Source: a virus. From it: 28,088 nt of DNA. Each line of letters opens with the position of its first letter. Position 1 is the first letter of the stretch. The position numbers and the translations under genes were made by a program. Of the stretch, positions 1 to 6,862 are shown piece after piece. The notes beneath the pieces are model-generated. The model ran no database searches. It saw only the letters and a program-made list of their open reading frames with translations, and was not told the origin of the DNA. The stretch spans positions 1 to 28,088 of IMG/VR virus record IMGVR_UViG_3300044631_003061. One strand, given 5' to 3'.

Positions 1-113
1 GCGGACTCACAACCAGCTCAACACCCGCCGCCCTTTGGAGCGGCCAAACGCCGTGGAACTATATCGGCCGCGCCATCTCAGCCAGCGGCATCTCTGTTCT
101 TAAAACCCTCTGA
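1..113 (+). CDS. C-terminal end of a tail-fibre-like structural protein (partial)
   Basis: An open frame runs from the left edge (first whole codon at position 3) to TGA at 111-113, giving 37 residues. It contains the pattern G-L-T-T-S-S-T-P, then W-S-G, then W-x-x-I-G-R-A-I-S. The same pattern closes the two complete 244-aa proteins downstream (148-882 and 1230-1964), so this is the end of a third paralogue. The gap to the next start is 34 bases and both lie on the same strand. Function is inferred only from the family: virion surface or tail-fibre component. The frame is well supported by the shared spacing of the tryptophans and the GRA/AKA motif; everything upstream lies outside the window. 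Confidence 0.75.
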   Translation, partial: GLTTSSTPAALWSGQTPWNYIGRAISASGISVLKTL

Positions 114-147
114 TTGCGGTTACCATATAAATAAAGAACCATAAATC

Positions 148-882
148 ATGGTAGTCCGTCGTCCTCTTGTTTTAATTAGTGGGCAATCGACGGAGTTACC
201 TCCCGGCGATTCGGTCACCGGCGTCAATACCGGAAGTTTGATCGCCGGTAGCGGTTTGAGTGGAGGCGGAGATTTATCCGCAACTGTCCTTACAAACGTT
301 TCTGTTGCGCCCAATGCCAGCGGTTTAATTTTTATCGCCAATAGTCTGGCCGCTGACGGCGTTCCTCAAAGAACAGCAACCGTTGCTATTGCCAGCGGTG
401 ATGCCGCCATCGATCAATCTGCGTTTGCTGCGGCCAGTGGTTTTTCGGGTAGAACTTTAGCCTTTACAGCTATCGCTAGCGGTAATGCTGTTTTTACTGC
501 CTTAAACGCAAACCCAGCTGGAACCTTTATCACGTACACCGCCGCCAGTGCTGTTTTATCTGGGTATGCTGTCGGTTTAGACGATTCTGGGCGTGTTCAG
601 GCAATTGGCACGGGACGCCCGACTTTGGGGTCACAAACAAACTTTATCGGTATCGCACAAGCCGCTGCTAGTAGTGGTTCTTCGGTGCGCGTTCGGTTGC
701 CTGGTTCCTACGACCGCACGAATTCCGGACTCACCGTGGGCGCGTTGTACTACGTGAATCCCTCCACAAGCGGTATCACGACAACTTCGACTCAGCCCGC
801 TTCTTGGTCCGGTGCTGTTAGCTGGGGTCCTATCGGTCGTGCGGTTACTTCGACAACGCTGTTACTTACTGATATGCTTTGA
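148..882 (+). CDS. Gly/Ser/Ala-rich tail-fibre-like structural protein, paralogue 1
   Basis: This 244-aa protein is rich in Gly, Ser, Ala and Thr, lacks cysteine and has no membrane segment, as expected of a beta-rich fibre. It shares its whole architecture with the gene at 1230-1964: an N-terminal V-x-R-x-P-L-V start and L-I/V-A-G-S-G-L box, a repeated N-A-S-G-L-I-F segment, A-x-A-S-G-N/D-A-A repeats in the middle, and a C-terminal block V-G-L-D-D-S/T-G-R-V-Q-A followed by G-L-T-V-G-A-L-Y and the W-S-G ending. No enzymatic motif is visible. The call as fibre or virion-surface protein is an inference from composition and repeats. It follows the end of another paralogue directly and is followed by a 97-aa gene. 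Confidence 0.7.
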   Translation: MVVRRPLVLISGQSTELPPGDSVTGVNTGSLIAGSGLSGGGDLSATVLTNVSVAPNASGLIFIANSLAADGVPQRTATVAIASGDAAIDQSAFAAASGFSGRTLAFTAIASGNAVFTALNANPAGTFITYTAASAVLSGYAVGLDDSGRVQAIGTGRPTLGSQTNFIGIAQAAASSGSSVRVRLPGSYDRTNSGLTVGALYYVNPSTSGITTTSTQPASWSGAVSWGPIGRAVTSTTLLLTDML

Positions 883-911
883 TAAAGTTAATCAGTTAAT
901 TTGAAAACCCC

Positions 912-1205
912 GTGAAAACTATCTGTCGCTTAGCTGATTTCGACGTCCCTAACGTTAGTTTATATTTATTTGACGATACTACATCCATTATAATCGATTC
1001 TGAACGCACGGTTATCGGTGATCCTGAAAGTCCTAGTCTGACTATTATGGACTGCAACACGTCTAACTGTGCTCTGTATGTAGAAGTTCCGAACCCTGAT
1101 GAATGGTATGGCTGGAAATATACGTTTACACCAGAACAAGGCTGGGCGGTGAATCCCGGTTGGACTCCGCCCTCTCCGCCACCTGAACCCGAGATAATCG
1201 GATAA
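912..1205 (+). CDS. hypothetical protein between structural paralogues
   Basis: This 97-aa product starts at GTG 912, 29 bases after the preceding stop, and ends 24 bases before the next paralogue. It is acidic, contains three Cys in the middle (D-C-N-T-S-N-C), several Trp near the C-terminus (W-Y-G-W, then W-A-V-N-P-G-W), and ends in a proline-rich tail (P-P-S-P-P-P-E-P-E). No family is recognised. Its place inside a run of structural paralogues suggests a virion-associated role or a fibre accessory, but nothing in the sequence proves it. Confidence 0.65.
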   Translation: MKTICRLADFDVPNVSLYLFDDTTSIIIDSERTVIGDPESPSLTIMDCNTSNCALYVEVPNPDEWYGWKYTFTPEQGWAVNPGWTPPSPPPEPEIIG

Positions 1206-1229
1206 GATTAAAGTAATTAAGCGATAGAT

Positions 1230-1964
1230 ATGGTTACGAGGTCTCCGCTTGTTTTTGTAAACGGAGGCTACAGCCAGTTGCCTCCGAGTGACTATATCGA
1301 CGGTGTTGCTTTAGGAACTTTAGTAGCGGGCAGCGGTTTAGTCGGCGGTGGGAACCTAACAACAGGCGATAAAAGGTTAGATGTATCTATTGCGCCTAAT
1401 GCCAGCGGCTTAATTTTTGTCGGCGATTCTATTGGTTTAGACGGCACCGCTCAAGTTGCAGGCGCGACTGCCCTTGCTTCTGGGAACGCGGCGTTACGCC
1501 TTGCATCCGAAACGTTAGCCTCGGGTATTGCAGTTCAAGCTTTTGCTAATACCGCTTTAGCCAGCGGAAATGCTGCTCTGTCGGCTGCGGTTGGATTTGT
1601 TCCTGACACTATATCTTTTACGGCGGCCAGCACCATTCGAAAGGGCAATCCCGTTGGCTTAGATGACACGGGTCGCGTTCAGGCTGTTATCAGCGGTTCG
1701 CCTAGAATCAATTCTTTAAATAATTTTATTGGGATTGCCGAAGCTGACGTTAGTAGTGGCTCTGTTGTTCCTGTAAGCCTACCGGATTCGTTTGATTACA
1801 ATCAAACCGGGTTGACTGTCGGCGCTTTGTATTTCGTAAATCCTACGACAAGTGGTTTTACAACCGCTTCCGGTCAACCAACATTTTGGAGCGGAGCATT
1901 GAGCTGGCGCCCCGTAGCCAAAGCTGTGTCGTCATCCGGCCTGTTCATAATCGATACTGTCTGA
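1230..1964 (+). CDS. Gly/Ser/Ala-rich tail-fibre-like structural protein, paralogue 2
   Basis: A 244-aa protein of exactly the same length as the gene at 148-882 and alignable with it end to end. Shared blocks include the L-V-A-G-S-G-L-V-G-G-G box near residue 35, A-P-N-A-S-G-L-I-F around residue 55, A-L-A-S-G-N-A-A repeats in the middle, V-G-L-D-D-T-G-R-V-Q-A near residue 145 and the W-S-G-A-L-S-W ending. The centre is more diverged than the ends, as expected of a fibre duplicated in tandem. Its stop lies 11 bases before the end of the convergent glycosyltransferase-like gene, and no terminator hairpin is visible between them. Confidence 0.7.
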   Translation: MVTRSPLVFVNGGYSQLPPSDYIDGVALGTLVAGSGLVGGGNLTTGDKRLDVSIAPNASGLIFVGDSIGLDGTAQVAGATALASGNAALRLASETLASGIAVQAFANTALASGNAALSAAVGFVPDTISFTAASTIRKGNPVGLDDTGRVQAVISGSPRINSLNNFIGIAEADVSSGSVVPVSLPDSFDYNQTGLTVGALYFVNPTTSGFTTASGQPTFWSGALSWRPVAKAVSSSGLFIIDTV

Positions 1965-1974
1965 GTTAGTGAAT

Positions 1975-2853
1975 TTATAGCTTATTGAATACATCCGTAC
2001 AGTTTTTCTGCCAATTCAATTTCCAGCGTTGCCAGAAATCTTGGCACTCCTGTTTGATTTCGTCATATTTATTTTCATTCTCTATAGCTTGCACCTTGCT
2101 TACACAAGCTTCCCATGTATCTTCGCAAACAAATGGCAGATCTAATTCTCCTCTGAACACGCCGTGCCAGTAGGTCGGATGTAGATGCCAGTAACCTGTA
2201 TTCTTGATACATATAGGCACACAGCCTGCTTCCAACGCTTCGTATAGCCTAAAAGAATCCATACTGTCTTGCCCTGGCGGGCATAGAACATACTTTGATC
2301 TTTTTAGAAGTTTCGCGTACTCTTCCGTATTTAATCCGTCAGCCGCATTGAAACCGCTGCAGGAGTGAACTGAACTGGGTTCTAAAACTTTTAGACACTC
2401 GACGATGTTCTTCCGCTCACCGTGGGGAGTCCCTGCGAACGACCACATCAGATCCCGATCTACTTGTGTATCCTGTAAATATTTAACTAAACCTATTTTG
2501 CATCCCAAGCCTACGACGGTCACTTTAGGATGTTGTATTAGATTAGGGTTTATGTAGTTACGTATTAAACCCACACAGTTTGGGTCATGCAACCATTCGC
2601 ACGGCTCTATTAGATTTTCATCACTCAATAGAAAAATTGCATATTTTTTCCCGTTTTGTCTGAGTTTCTCTAGAGCGTTTCTATATGGTACTGTGTGATT
2701 ACACACTAATACAGTGCTTGAGTCGGTCTTTATATCCGTCCAATTAAATTCTACTTCTATAAAATCTTGAATCTCCTTGAAGAGGAAGCGTAGCCAATCT
2801 GCCTCCCAAAGCGAGTGATCCTGTGTCAACCATTGTATTCTGGGTGTTTTCAT
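1975..2853 (-). CDS. exostosin-like (GT47-type) glycosyltransferase
   Basis: The open frame extends to 2976, but the ATG at 2853 (292 aa, starting M-K-T-P-R-I-Q-W) is the likelier start: the upstream extension is poor in features and would run into speH on the other strand. The C-terminal half carries F-A-G-T-P-H-G-E-R at residues 139-147 and Y-V-L-C-P-P-G-Q-D-S then F-R-L-Y-E-A-L-E-A-G-C-V-P-I at 188-214. This is the nucleotide-sugar-binding pattern of exostosin-type transferases (F..P.G....R..EAL..GC.P). It would move a sugar onto an unknown acceptor, perhaps a phage fibre or host surface glycan. It lies opposite its neighbours, between the structural paralogues and speH, like a self-contained cargo gene. 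Confidence 0.65.
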   Translation of the reverse strand: MKTPRIQWLTQDHSLWEADWLRFLFKEIQDFIEVEFNWTDIKTDSSTVLVCNHTVPYRNALEKLRQNGKKYAIFLLSDENLIEPCEWLHDPNCVGLIRNYINPNLIQHPKVTVVGLGCKIGLVKYLQDTQVDRDLMWSFAGTPHGERKNIVECLKVLEPSSVHSCSGFNAADGLNTEEYAKLLKRSKYVLCPPGQDSMDSFRLYEALEAGCVPICIKNTGYWHLHPTYWHGVFRGELDLPFVCEDTWEACVSKVQAIENENKYDEIKQECQDFWQRWKLNWQKNCTDVFNKL

Positions 2854-2932
2854 GTTTTTGTGTGACTTGAGCTGGACTTTAGCTCTGCTTACGGGAAACC
2901 GCACTACAATTGAAACAGTTTGAGTGCGCTCG

Positions 2933-3292
2933 ATGAGCAGCGGCAAGCACTGCATTTTAGAGCTGTATCGGGCCAACTCCGAAAAACTGAACGACGAATC
3001 GTTTATTCGGGACGCTCTAGCTGAAGCCGCACGAGTCTCGCATGCGACTCTTCTCGATATTCGAACCCATCCCTTTGTTCCTCAGGGGGTTACAGGATTT
3101 GCTCTTTTAGCCGAATCCCATATCTCGATCCACACCTGGCCTGAGCACGGCTACGCCGCCGTGGACGTGTTTACGTGCGGAGAGCGCACTGATCCGGAGC
3201 TCGCCTGCCAGTATTTAGCAGATACTTTCGAAGCTCCCTCCACACATATTCTTACTTTGGATAGGTACTTACCCGAATTAGTTCAGGTTTGA
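2933..3292 (+). CDS. speH: S-adenosylmethionine decarboxylase proenzyme (SpeH/SpeD type)
   Basis: This enzyme makes decarboxylated AdoMet, the aminopropyl donor for spermidine synthesis. The frame opens at GTG 2924; ATG 2933 is four residues in and is preferred, giving 119 aa. Using numbering from the GTG, the self-cleavage site is L-A-E64-S65-H-I-S-I-H-T-W-P-E, where Ser65 becomes the pyruvoyl group; His70 and Cys85 (D-V-F-T-C-G) match the processing and catalytic residues of the short prokaryotic SpeH class. The length is normal for the family. No spermidine synthase gene is visible in the window, so the product would feed a host enzyme. It is transcribed divergently from the glycosyltransferase; an HNH gene follows 43 bases later. 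Confidence 0.92.
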   Translation: MSSGKHCILELYRANSEKLNDESFIRDALAEAARVSHATLLDIRTHPFVPQGVTGFALLAESHISIHTWPEHGYAAVDVFTCGERTDPELACQYLADTFEAPSTHILTLDRYLPELVQV

Positions 3293-3294
3293 TA

Positions 3295-3311
3295 TCTAGC
3301 TTCTCGCTAGA
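3295..3311 (+). terminator. small inverted repeat after speH
   Basis: Six-base arms T-C-T-A-G-C and G-C-T-A-G-A flank a five-base loop immediately downstream of the speH stop. There is no U-run after it, so it could be a weak terminator, an mRNA 3'-end stabiliser or chance. Confidence 0.25.
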
Positions 3312-3335
3312 ATTGTCTTGAGCCGCACACACTAA

Positions 3336-3731
3336 GTGAGCGAACAAGATTATTTGTTCGAGCTTAAGTGTTTACAACGCAGCAAAGCCCGTAAGCGATT
3401 TAGAAAAGATATTTTTGATTCTTGGGGTGAGTGTGCGTACTGCGGACGGCATAATCCCGATACTCTCGATCACGTCATTCCGAAAGCTCGGGGCGGCGCT
3501 ACCGCAAGAACCAACTTAATTCCTTGCTGTGCTTCTTGTAATTTAGCCAAGTCTGATGTGACTTGGTTTACTTGGTTTCGCACTCAATCTTTCTGGAGCG
3601 AAGAGCGCGAGTTTCGAATATTGAAGTGGGTTAATGCCGATCCGGAAGCAACGGAAGCCGCCAAAGAATATGTTGAACTTTGTCGGATTCCGTTGCTAGA
3701 ACCTGCGATCAGTCTTTTGCCAGTCGAGTAA
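3336..3731 (+). CDS. HNH endonuclease
   Basis: A 131-aa protein starting at GTG 3336. It has a complete zinc-stabilised HNH module: C33-A-Y-C36, the D-H pair at 45-46 (L-D-H-V-I-P-K), G-G near 53-54, N60, a second metal knuckle C65-A-S-C68 and N69-x-x-K72. This is the McrA/Cas9-like ßßα-metal nuclease core; it cleaves or nicks DNA. The C-terminal 55 residues are helical and unassigned. Free-standing HNH genes in phages act as homing nucleases or in packaging. Neither terminase nor an intron is visible nearby, so the role here is open. Its 3' end overlaps the antisense holin-like gene by 23 bases. Confidence 0.88.
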   Translation: MSEQDYLFELKCLQRSKARKRFRKDIFDSWGECAYCGRHNPDTLDHVIPKARGGATARTNLIPCCASCNLAKSDVTWFTWFRTQSFWSEEREFRILKWVNADPEATEAAKEYVELCRIPLLEPAISLLPVE

Positions 3732-3885
3732 TGATACCGGCCAGAACCTCGATAATCCGGTAGTAACCTGCAACAGCTTGATCGTCTCGTTTGGTTGGCG
3801 TCAAATTGACGATCAGGATAGCCACCCCGTGGATAGCGAGGAGAATCTCAACGAGTCGTTGAGCGTTTGAAATGAGGTTGTCCAT
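3709..3885 (-). CDS. small membrane protein, holin-like
   Basis: A 58-aa frame runs from ATG 3885-3883 to TGA at 3709-3711. Residues 12-28 (L-V-E-I-L-L-A-I-H-G-V-A-I-L-I-V-N) form one membrane-spanning stretch, followed by a polar turn L-T-P-T-K-R-D-D and a second moderately hydrophobic helix I-I-E-V-L-A-G-I-I ending in a basic tail. A purine-rich A-G-A-G-G lies about 10 bases upstream of the ATG. Small two-helix proteins with this L-T-P-T-x-x-D-D turn are common beside phage lysis genes, so a holin or holin-associated function is inferred. The next two minus-strand genes upstream are also small membrane or coiled-coil proteins, and an endolysin lies 1.1 kb away. Confidence 0.65.
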   Translation of the reverse strand: MDNLISNAQRLVEILLAIHGVAILIVNLTPTKRDDQAVAGYYRIIEVLAGIITRLAKD

Positions 3886-3913
3886 AAGATTTGAGCCTCT
3901 GACTTTATCCTAC

Positions 3914-4228
3914 TCAATCTTTTTTATATGTACTGCGGATACCCATTTCGCCCCCTAAGAGATCCTGTGCTTTTGAACCGTCTGGAGGTAGCTCATAATA
4001 TTCGTATTTAGCTTTTTCTTGTTTATCCCACTCTTTGTGCAACTCTTCTACTTGTTTATCTACTGAGTCTAACGCGGCTTCTATTCTCCACAAAATCCAA
4101 TCATGTTTGCAGTAGTTTAAAATTAATCTGATAATTTTATTGTTTTTTAAGGAAGGGAATTGATCTACAATAGCTTTGGTTATTTCGTAACAAATAGCCA
4201 GCCAGAAATTGTAATTAGTTTTTTTCAT
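3914..4228 (-). CDS. hypothetical protein, possible lysis accessory
   Basis: A 104-aa protein with an N-terminal region of moderate hydrophobicity (F-W-L-A-I-C-Y, residues 8-14), several Trp and Lys residues, a central charged helix likely to be coiled coil (V-D-K-Q-V-E-E-L-H-K-E-W), and a C-terminal polar tail. No known family is recognised. Its start overlaps the end of the 89-aa gene by 14 bases and it precedes the holin-like gene, so the three appear co-transcribed. A spanin-like or holin-regulator role is possible, but there is no lipobox and no signal peptide I would trust. Confidence 0.55.
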   Translation of the reverse strand: MKKTNYNFWLAICYEITKAIVDQFPSLKNNKIIRLILNYCKHDWILWRIEAALDSVDKQVEELHKEWDKQEKAKYEYYELPPDGSKAQDLLGGEMGIRSTYKKD

Positions 4229-4484
4229 TGATCTTGCTGAGTATTAATTGATCTAACTTATCGTTAATATGATTCAGTCTGTCTCTGATATCTAAAAGTC
4301 CCGCATTTAATTCCGATTTCATCGCATATACAGCCGGTATTTCGTTTACTTTTGCTTCAACATCTTCCATCCGTTTTTTAATCGAATTGAATCGATCATT
4401 GATGACGTTCTGGCGTTGTTGATGAGACCATGTAAGAAAACCTAGAAGAGTCGCGGCAGCCGCAACCAATGCTTCGGGACCCAT
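4215..4484 (-). CDS. membrane-anchored coiled-coil protein, lysis-associated type
   Basis: This 89-aa protein has a short hydrophobic N-terminus (residues 4-18, A-L-V-A-A-A-A-T-L-L-G-F-L) that can anchor in the membrane, then a long heptad-rich helix through to residue 85 (F-N-S-I-K-K-R-M-E-D-V-E, later I-R-D-R-L-N-H-I-N-D-K-L-D-Q-L). The layout of one short membrane helix, a basic turn and a coiled coil is typical of small phage proteins encoded beside holins. The start codon is ATG 4484, facing the plus-strand gene at 4576 across an AT-rich gap. Function beyond membrane-tethered oligomer is not determined. Confidence 0.6.
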   Translation of the reverse strand: MGPEALVAAAATLLGFLTWSHQQRQNVINDRFNSIKKRMEDVEAKVNEIPAVYAMKSELNAGLLDIRDRLNHINDKLDQLILSKINEKN

Positions 4485-4575
4485 TCGTCGGTTTTAACTA
4501 ACGTAATTTTAGGCTTTCAGGTATACGATTAACCGTTAAATTTCTACTAAACTAGTTGTAAATGGCGAATCAGTC
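4485..4575. promoter_or_regulatory. AT-rich divergent intergenic region
   Basis: This 91-base gap separates the lysis-like minus-strand genes from the plus-strand genes starting at 4576. It is notably AT-rich and must contain whatever start signals each unit has. Candidate -10-like hexamers can be seen on both strands, but no paired -35 box with good spacing, so no promoter is placed exactly. Confidence 0.3.
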
Positions 4576-5013
4576 GTGTCTCAGTTTACAAAGAATCTCG
4601 AGCTGAATACCGTCGTCAACAGCGGTTTGACCGACCCGGCACGCCGCACGAACTCCACGCATTTTGATCAGCGCCGAACGTTAAATGCCAGCGGCGTGGT
4701 TGTTGTTAACACCACCGCTCGCACCTACGCGGCAGACGGTGCGTACGGAATTTCTGATTATTATCCTCTGACTGTTAACGCAACCGGCATCCTCCAGGTT
4801 GATATTCGCGATCAGAATAGCTGCGGTACTGTCATCATTCTGGATTCTGCCGGTAGCGAAGTAATGACTGCCGCTCCGTCTAAGTACAGCAGTCGGAATA
4901 GTGCCGTCACTCAAACTCGTATCGCTAGCAGTGGTGATTATTACGCTTACATTCAATTGAAAGGGCGCTCTGGCACTGAGTACCGTATTGGTATCGACGT
5001 TCAAGAGCGTTGA
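4576..5013 (+). CDS. hypothetical beta-rich protein upstream of endolysin
   Basis: A 145-aa product starting at GTG 4576. It has no membrane segment or Cys cluster. Alternating hydrophobic strands such as G-V-V-V-V-N-T-T and G-T-V-I-I-L-D-S-A-G-S-E, with many Ser, Thr, Asp and Tyr, suggest an all-beta sandwich of the kind found in extracellular or virion proteins (for example pre-peptidase-like domains that end G-D-Y-Y-A-Y-I-Q-L). The stop TGA overlaps the TTG start of the endolysin, so the two are translationally coupled. A structural or host-contact role is plausible; no family is claimed. Confidence 0.6.
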   Translation: MSQFTKNLELNTVVNSGLTDPARRTNSTHFDQRRTLNASGVVVVNTTARTYAADGAYGISDYYPLTVNATGILQVDIRDQNSCGTVIILDSAGSEVMTAAPSKYSSRNSAVTQTRIASSGDYYAYIQLKGRSGTEYRIGIDVQER

Positions 5014-6245
5014 GAGTTTCTGAAAACGGATTATCCCTCATTAAACGCTTTGAGGGATGTCGCTTAACTGCGTATGCAGACATCGGCGGCGTTTGGACTA
5101 TCGGTTGGGGGCAAACTGGCCCCGACGTGGTAAAGGGCCTGACTATTACCCAAGCCCAAGCGGATGCGCGTCTTCAACAGACGGTAGATGAATTTGCTAC
5201 CGGAGTTTTAAATGCGTTGAGTGTTCCGGTAAACCAAAATCAATTCGATGCTCTTGTAAGTTTCGCTTACAACATCGGTCTGAGTGCCTTCCGTTCGTCC
5301 ACCCTTTTAAAACTTTTAAACGACAAAACATCTGTCTCGGTTGTCGCAGCCGAGTTTTCTAAGTGGAATAAAGTTGACGGAAAACCGATAGAAGGCTTAA
5401 GCCGCCGGCGCGAAGCTGAAAAGAAGCTATTTTTGACCAAGGATCGGCATCCCCTCTTGGCTTCCTCTATCGTCGCTCAGCGTGATACATGGCTGAAGCA
5501 CGAACCGAAACAGGCTTCCGAACTCGAAGCTGAGCGCAAACTTTTTGTACCTAAAGGGTCCGCTCATCGTTGGCAAGCCATAACGATGGTTCCAGGGGAA
5601 GCTCACTACAAACTCACCCTTGAAGCCCAACCTGACCGCACGTGGTGGATGTGGCCGCCTGACTTCAAGATAATCAACGACCCCAAAGAATCCGAACCAG
5701 CTCAGCCTGCTGCCGTTCCTCGGGTTTTAGCTGTTCCGTATTACAGTCAACGGGATAATCAAGTTGACCCCATGCGCACTTGCTTTAGTAGTAGTTGCGC
5801 TATGTTATTGAAGTTTCTGAAACCATCAAGTATTTCGGGAGACGACGAATATATTAAAACCGTTTACACATATGGAGATACTGTTTATTACCAGAATCAG
5901 ATTAAAGCTCTTACTCATTATGGTCTGAAGGCGAAGTTTCGCACAGATTACAACTGGGCTCTTATAGACGCACAGTTAAATCGCGGCATCCCTGTTCCTA
6001 TAGGTATCCTCCATAAGGGTTCCGTAAGTGCTCCCACCGGCGGGGGGCATTGGCTGGTGATTATTGGGCGTTCTGAGGATAATACTAAGTATGTTGTTAA
6101 CGATCCGTATGGGGATTTGGATCTTGTTACTGGCGGTTACGTATCGTCGAATGGAAAAGGTTTGTTGTATTCCAAGAAAAATCTTGGGCCTAGGTTTATG
6201 GTAGAAGGGCCCAATACTGGGTACGTTATTGAGGCGAGTAAGTGA
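5010..6245 (+). CDS. modular endolysin: GH24 lysozyme, SH3-like domain and C39-like cysteine peptidase
   Basis: A 411-aa protein with three parts. Residues 1-145 are a GH24 lysozyme: Glu15 in F-E-G, Asp24 and Thr30 have the E-8-D-5-T spacing of the family's catalytic triad, and F-D-A-L-V-S-F-A-Y-N-I-G (79-90) is the usual substrate-cleft helix. This domain cuts the glycan strand of peptidoglycan. Residues 155-225 resemble a cyanobacterial SH3-like wall-binding unit (D-T-W-L-K, later K-L-F-V-P-K-G). Residues 238-411 look like a C39_2 papain-fold peptidase: Cys258 in R-T-C-F-S-S-S-C, His347 in G-G-G-H-W-L-V-I-I-G and Asn364-Asp365 in N-D-P-Y-G-D. Start TTG 5010 overlaps the previous stop. Lysozyme part is certain; the peptidase call is good; its substrate is unknown. 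Confidence 0.9.
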   Translation: MRVSENGLSLIKRFEGCRLTAYADIGGVWTIGWGQTGPDVVKGLTITQAQADARLQQTVDEFATGVLNALSVPVNQNQFDALVSFAYNIGLSAFRSSTLLKLLNDKTSVSVVAAEFSKWNKVDGKPIEGLSRRREAEKKLFLTKDRHPLLASSIVAQRDTWLKHEPKQASELEAERKLFVPKGSAHRWQAITMVPGEAHYKLTLEAQPDRTWWMWPPDFKIINDPKESEPAQPAAVPRVLAVPYYSQRDNQVDPMRTCFSSSCAMLLKFLKPSSISGDDEYIKTVYTYGDTVYYQNQIKALTHYGLKAKFRTDYNWALIDAQLNRGIPVPIGILHKGSVSAPTGGGHWLVIIGRSEDNTKYVVNDPYGDLDLVTGGYVSSNGKGLLYSKKNLGPRFMVEGPNTGYVIEASK

Positions 6246-6427
6246 CAGCTACTGATTGGGATAACGTTGCTGCGTGCGCCGATCAACGTGCTGCCGCGAA
6301 AACCTTTAGCTGGGATGAAGAAGATTCTCCTCTTGGGGATTTGACTACCCGGGAGATGGCCCGGATGTTAAGTTATCGTTCTGCTCTGATTGAAAATGTT
6401 GTTCGAGATTTCCAAGCCGGACTCTGA
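6242..6427 (+). CDS. hypothetical small protein
   Basis: A 61-aa acidic protein starting at GTG 6242, whose start overlaps the endolysin stop (GTGA). It has D-W-D-N near the N-terminus, a W-D-E-E-D-S motif at residues 24-29 and a predicted helix L-T-T-R-E-M-A-R-M-L-S-Y-R. No family is recognised. The overlap with both neighbours and the dense + strand packing argue that it is translated. Confidence 0.5.
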   Translation: MTATDWDNVAACADQRAAAKTFSWDEEDSPLGDLTTREMARMLSYRSALIENVVRDFQAGL

Positions 6428-6641
6428 TTCCAAGGCGTTTGATTGGCAGTCTGTCCTTGATACGTGGGATGTTGCTGCCGAGCAGCGTAAAGCTGACTTT
6501 TTAGATGAACTCTACGTGATGTATGGCCGTACAAACGGGTTATATACCGGTCTTTGGCAAGCTTTTGAAAAGGACGCTGCCGTTTTTATTCGCGATCATT
6601 GGACCTTAGAATTGGTTGAAGGCGATACTGTTGAAGAATGA
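6396..6641 (+). CDS. hypothetical small protein
   Basis: The frame opens at TTG 6390, but ATG 6396 is a better start and reduces the overlap with the previous gene to 32 bases; product about 81 aa. It is acidic, with F-D-W-Q-S-V near residue 16 and aromatic residues spread through a helical second half (L-W-Q-A-F-E-K-D-A-A-V-F). Nothing identifies a family. Its stop TGA overlaps the ATG of the following HNH gene, which supports translation as part of a coupled run from the endolysin onward. Confidence 0.5.
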   Translation: MLFEISKPDSDSKAFDWQSVLDTWDVAAEQRKADFLDELYVMYGRTNGLYTGLWQAFEKDAAVFIRDHWTLELVEGDTVEE

Positions 6642-6862
6642 CAAGAGATTATCGTAGAGAATACGATACTTACCATAAAACTGAAGCGCAAAAGAAACGT
6701 CGTGCGGCACGTAATAAAGCTCGCCGCATGATGGAGCGCAGCGGCCGCGTGGAAAAGGGCGACTCCTCTCGCGAAGTCGACCATAAAAACAAAAACCCCT
6801 TAGATAATTCCTCTGATAATCTTAGAATTAGAAGTAAGTCTGCGAATCGGCGAGATCAGTAA
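6638..6862 (+). CDS. small HNH endonuclease
   Basis: A 74-aa protein with a strongly basic N-terminus (Q-K-K-R-R-A-A-R-N-K-A-R-R, residues 18-30) and the compact HNH core D48-H49-K-N-K-N-P-L-D-N-S-S-D-N-L-R-I. The D-H pair, the P-L-D-N turn and N61 match short phage HNH proteins, which nick DNA and in some phages sit beside the packaging genes. No zinc knuckle is present, as usual for this compact type. ATG 6638 overlaps the preceding stop (ATGA), and its own TAA shares one base with the next ATG. Confidence 0.82.
   Translation: MTRDYRREYDTYHKTEAQKKRRAARNKARRMMERSGRVEKGDSSREVDHKNKNPLDNSSDNLRIRSKSANRRDQ

Noticed and set aside
2854-2976. N-terminal extension of the glycosyltransferase-like gene
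   Set aside because: It would overlap the start of speH on the other strand and adds 41 residues without family resemblance; ATG 2853 begins the conserved-looking part.
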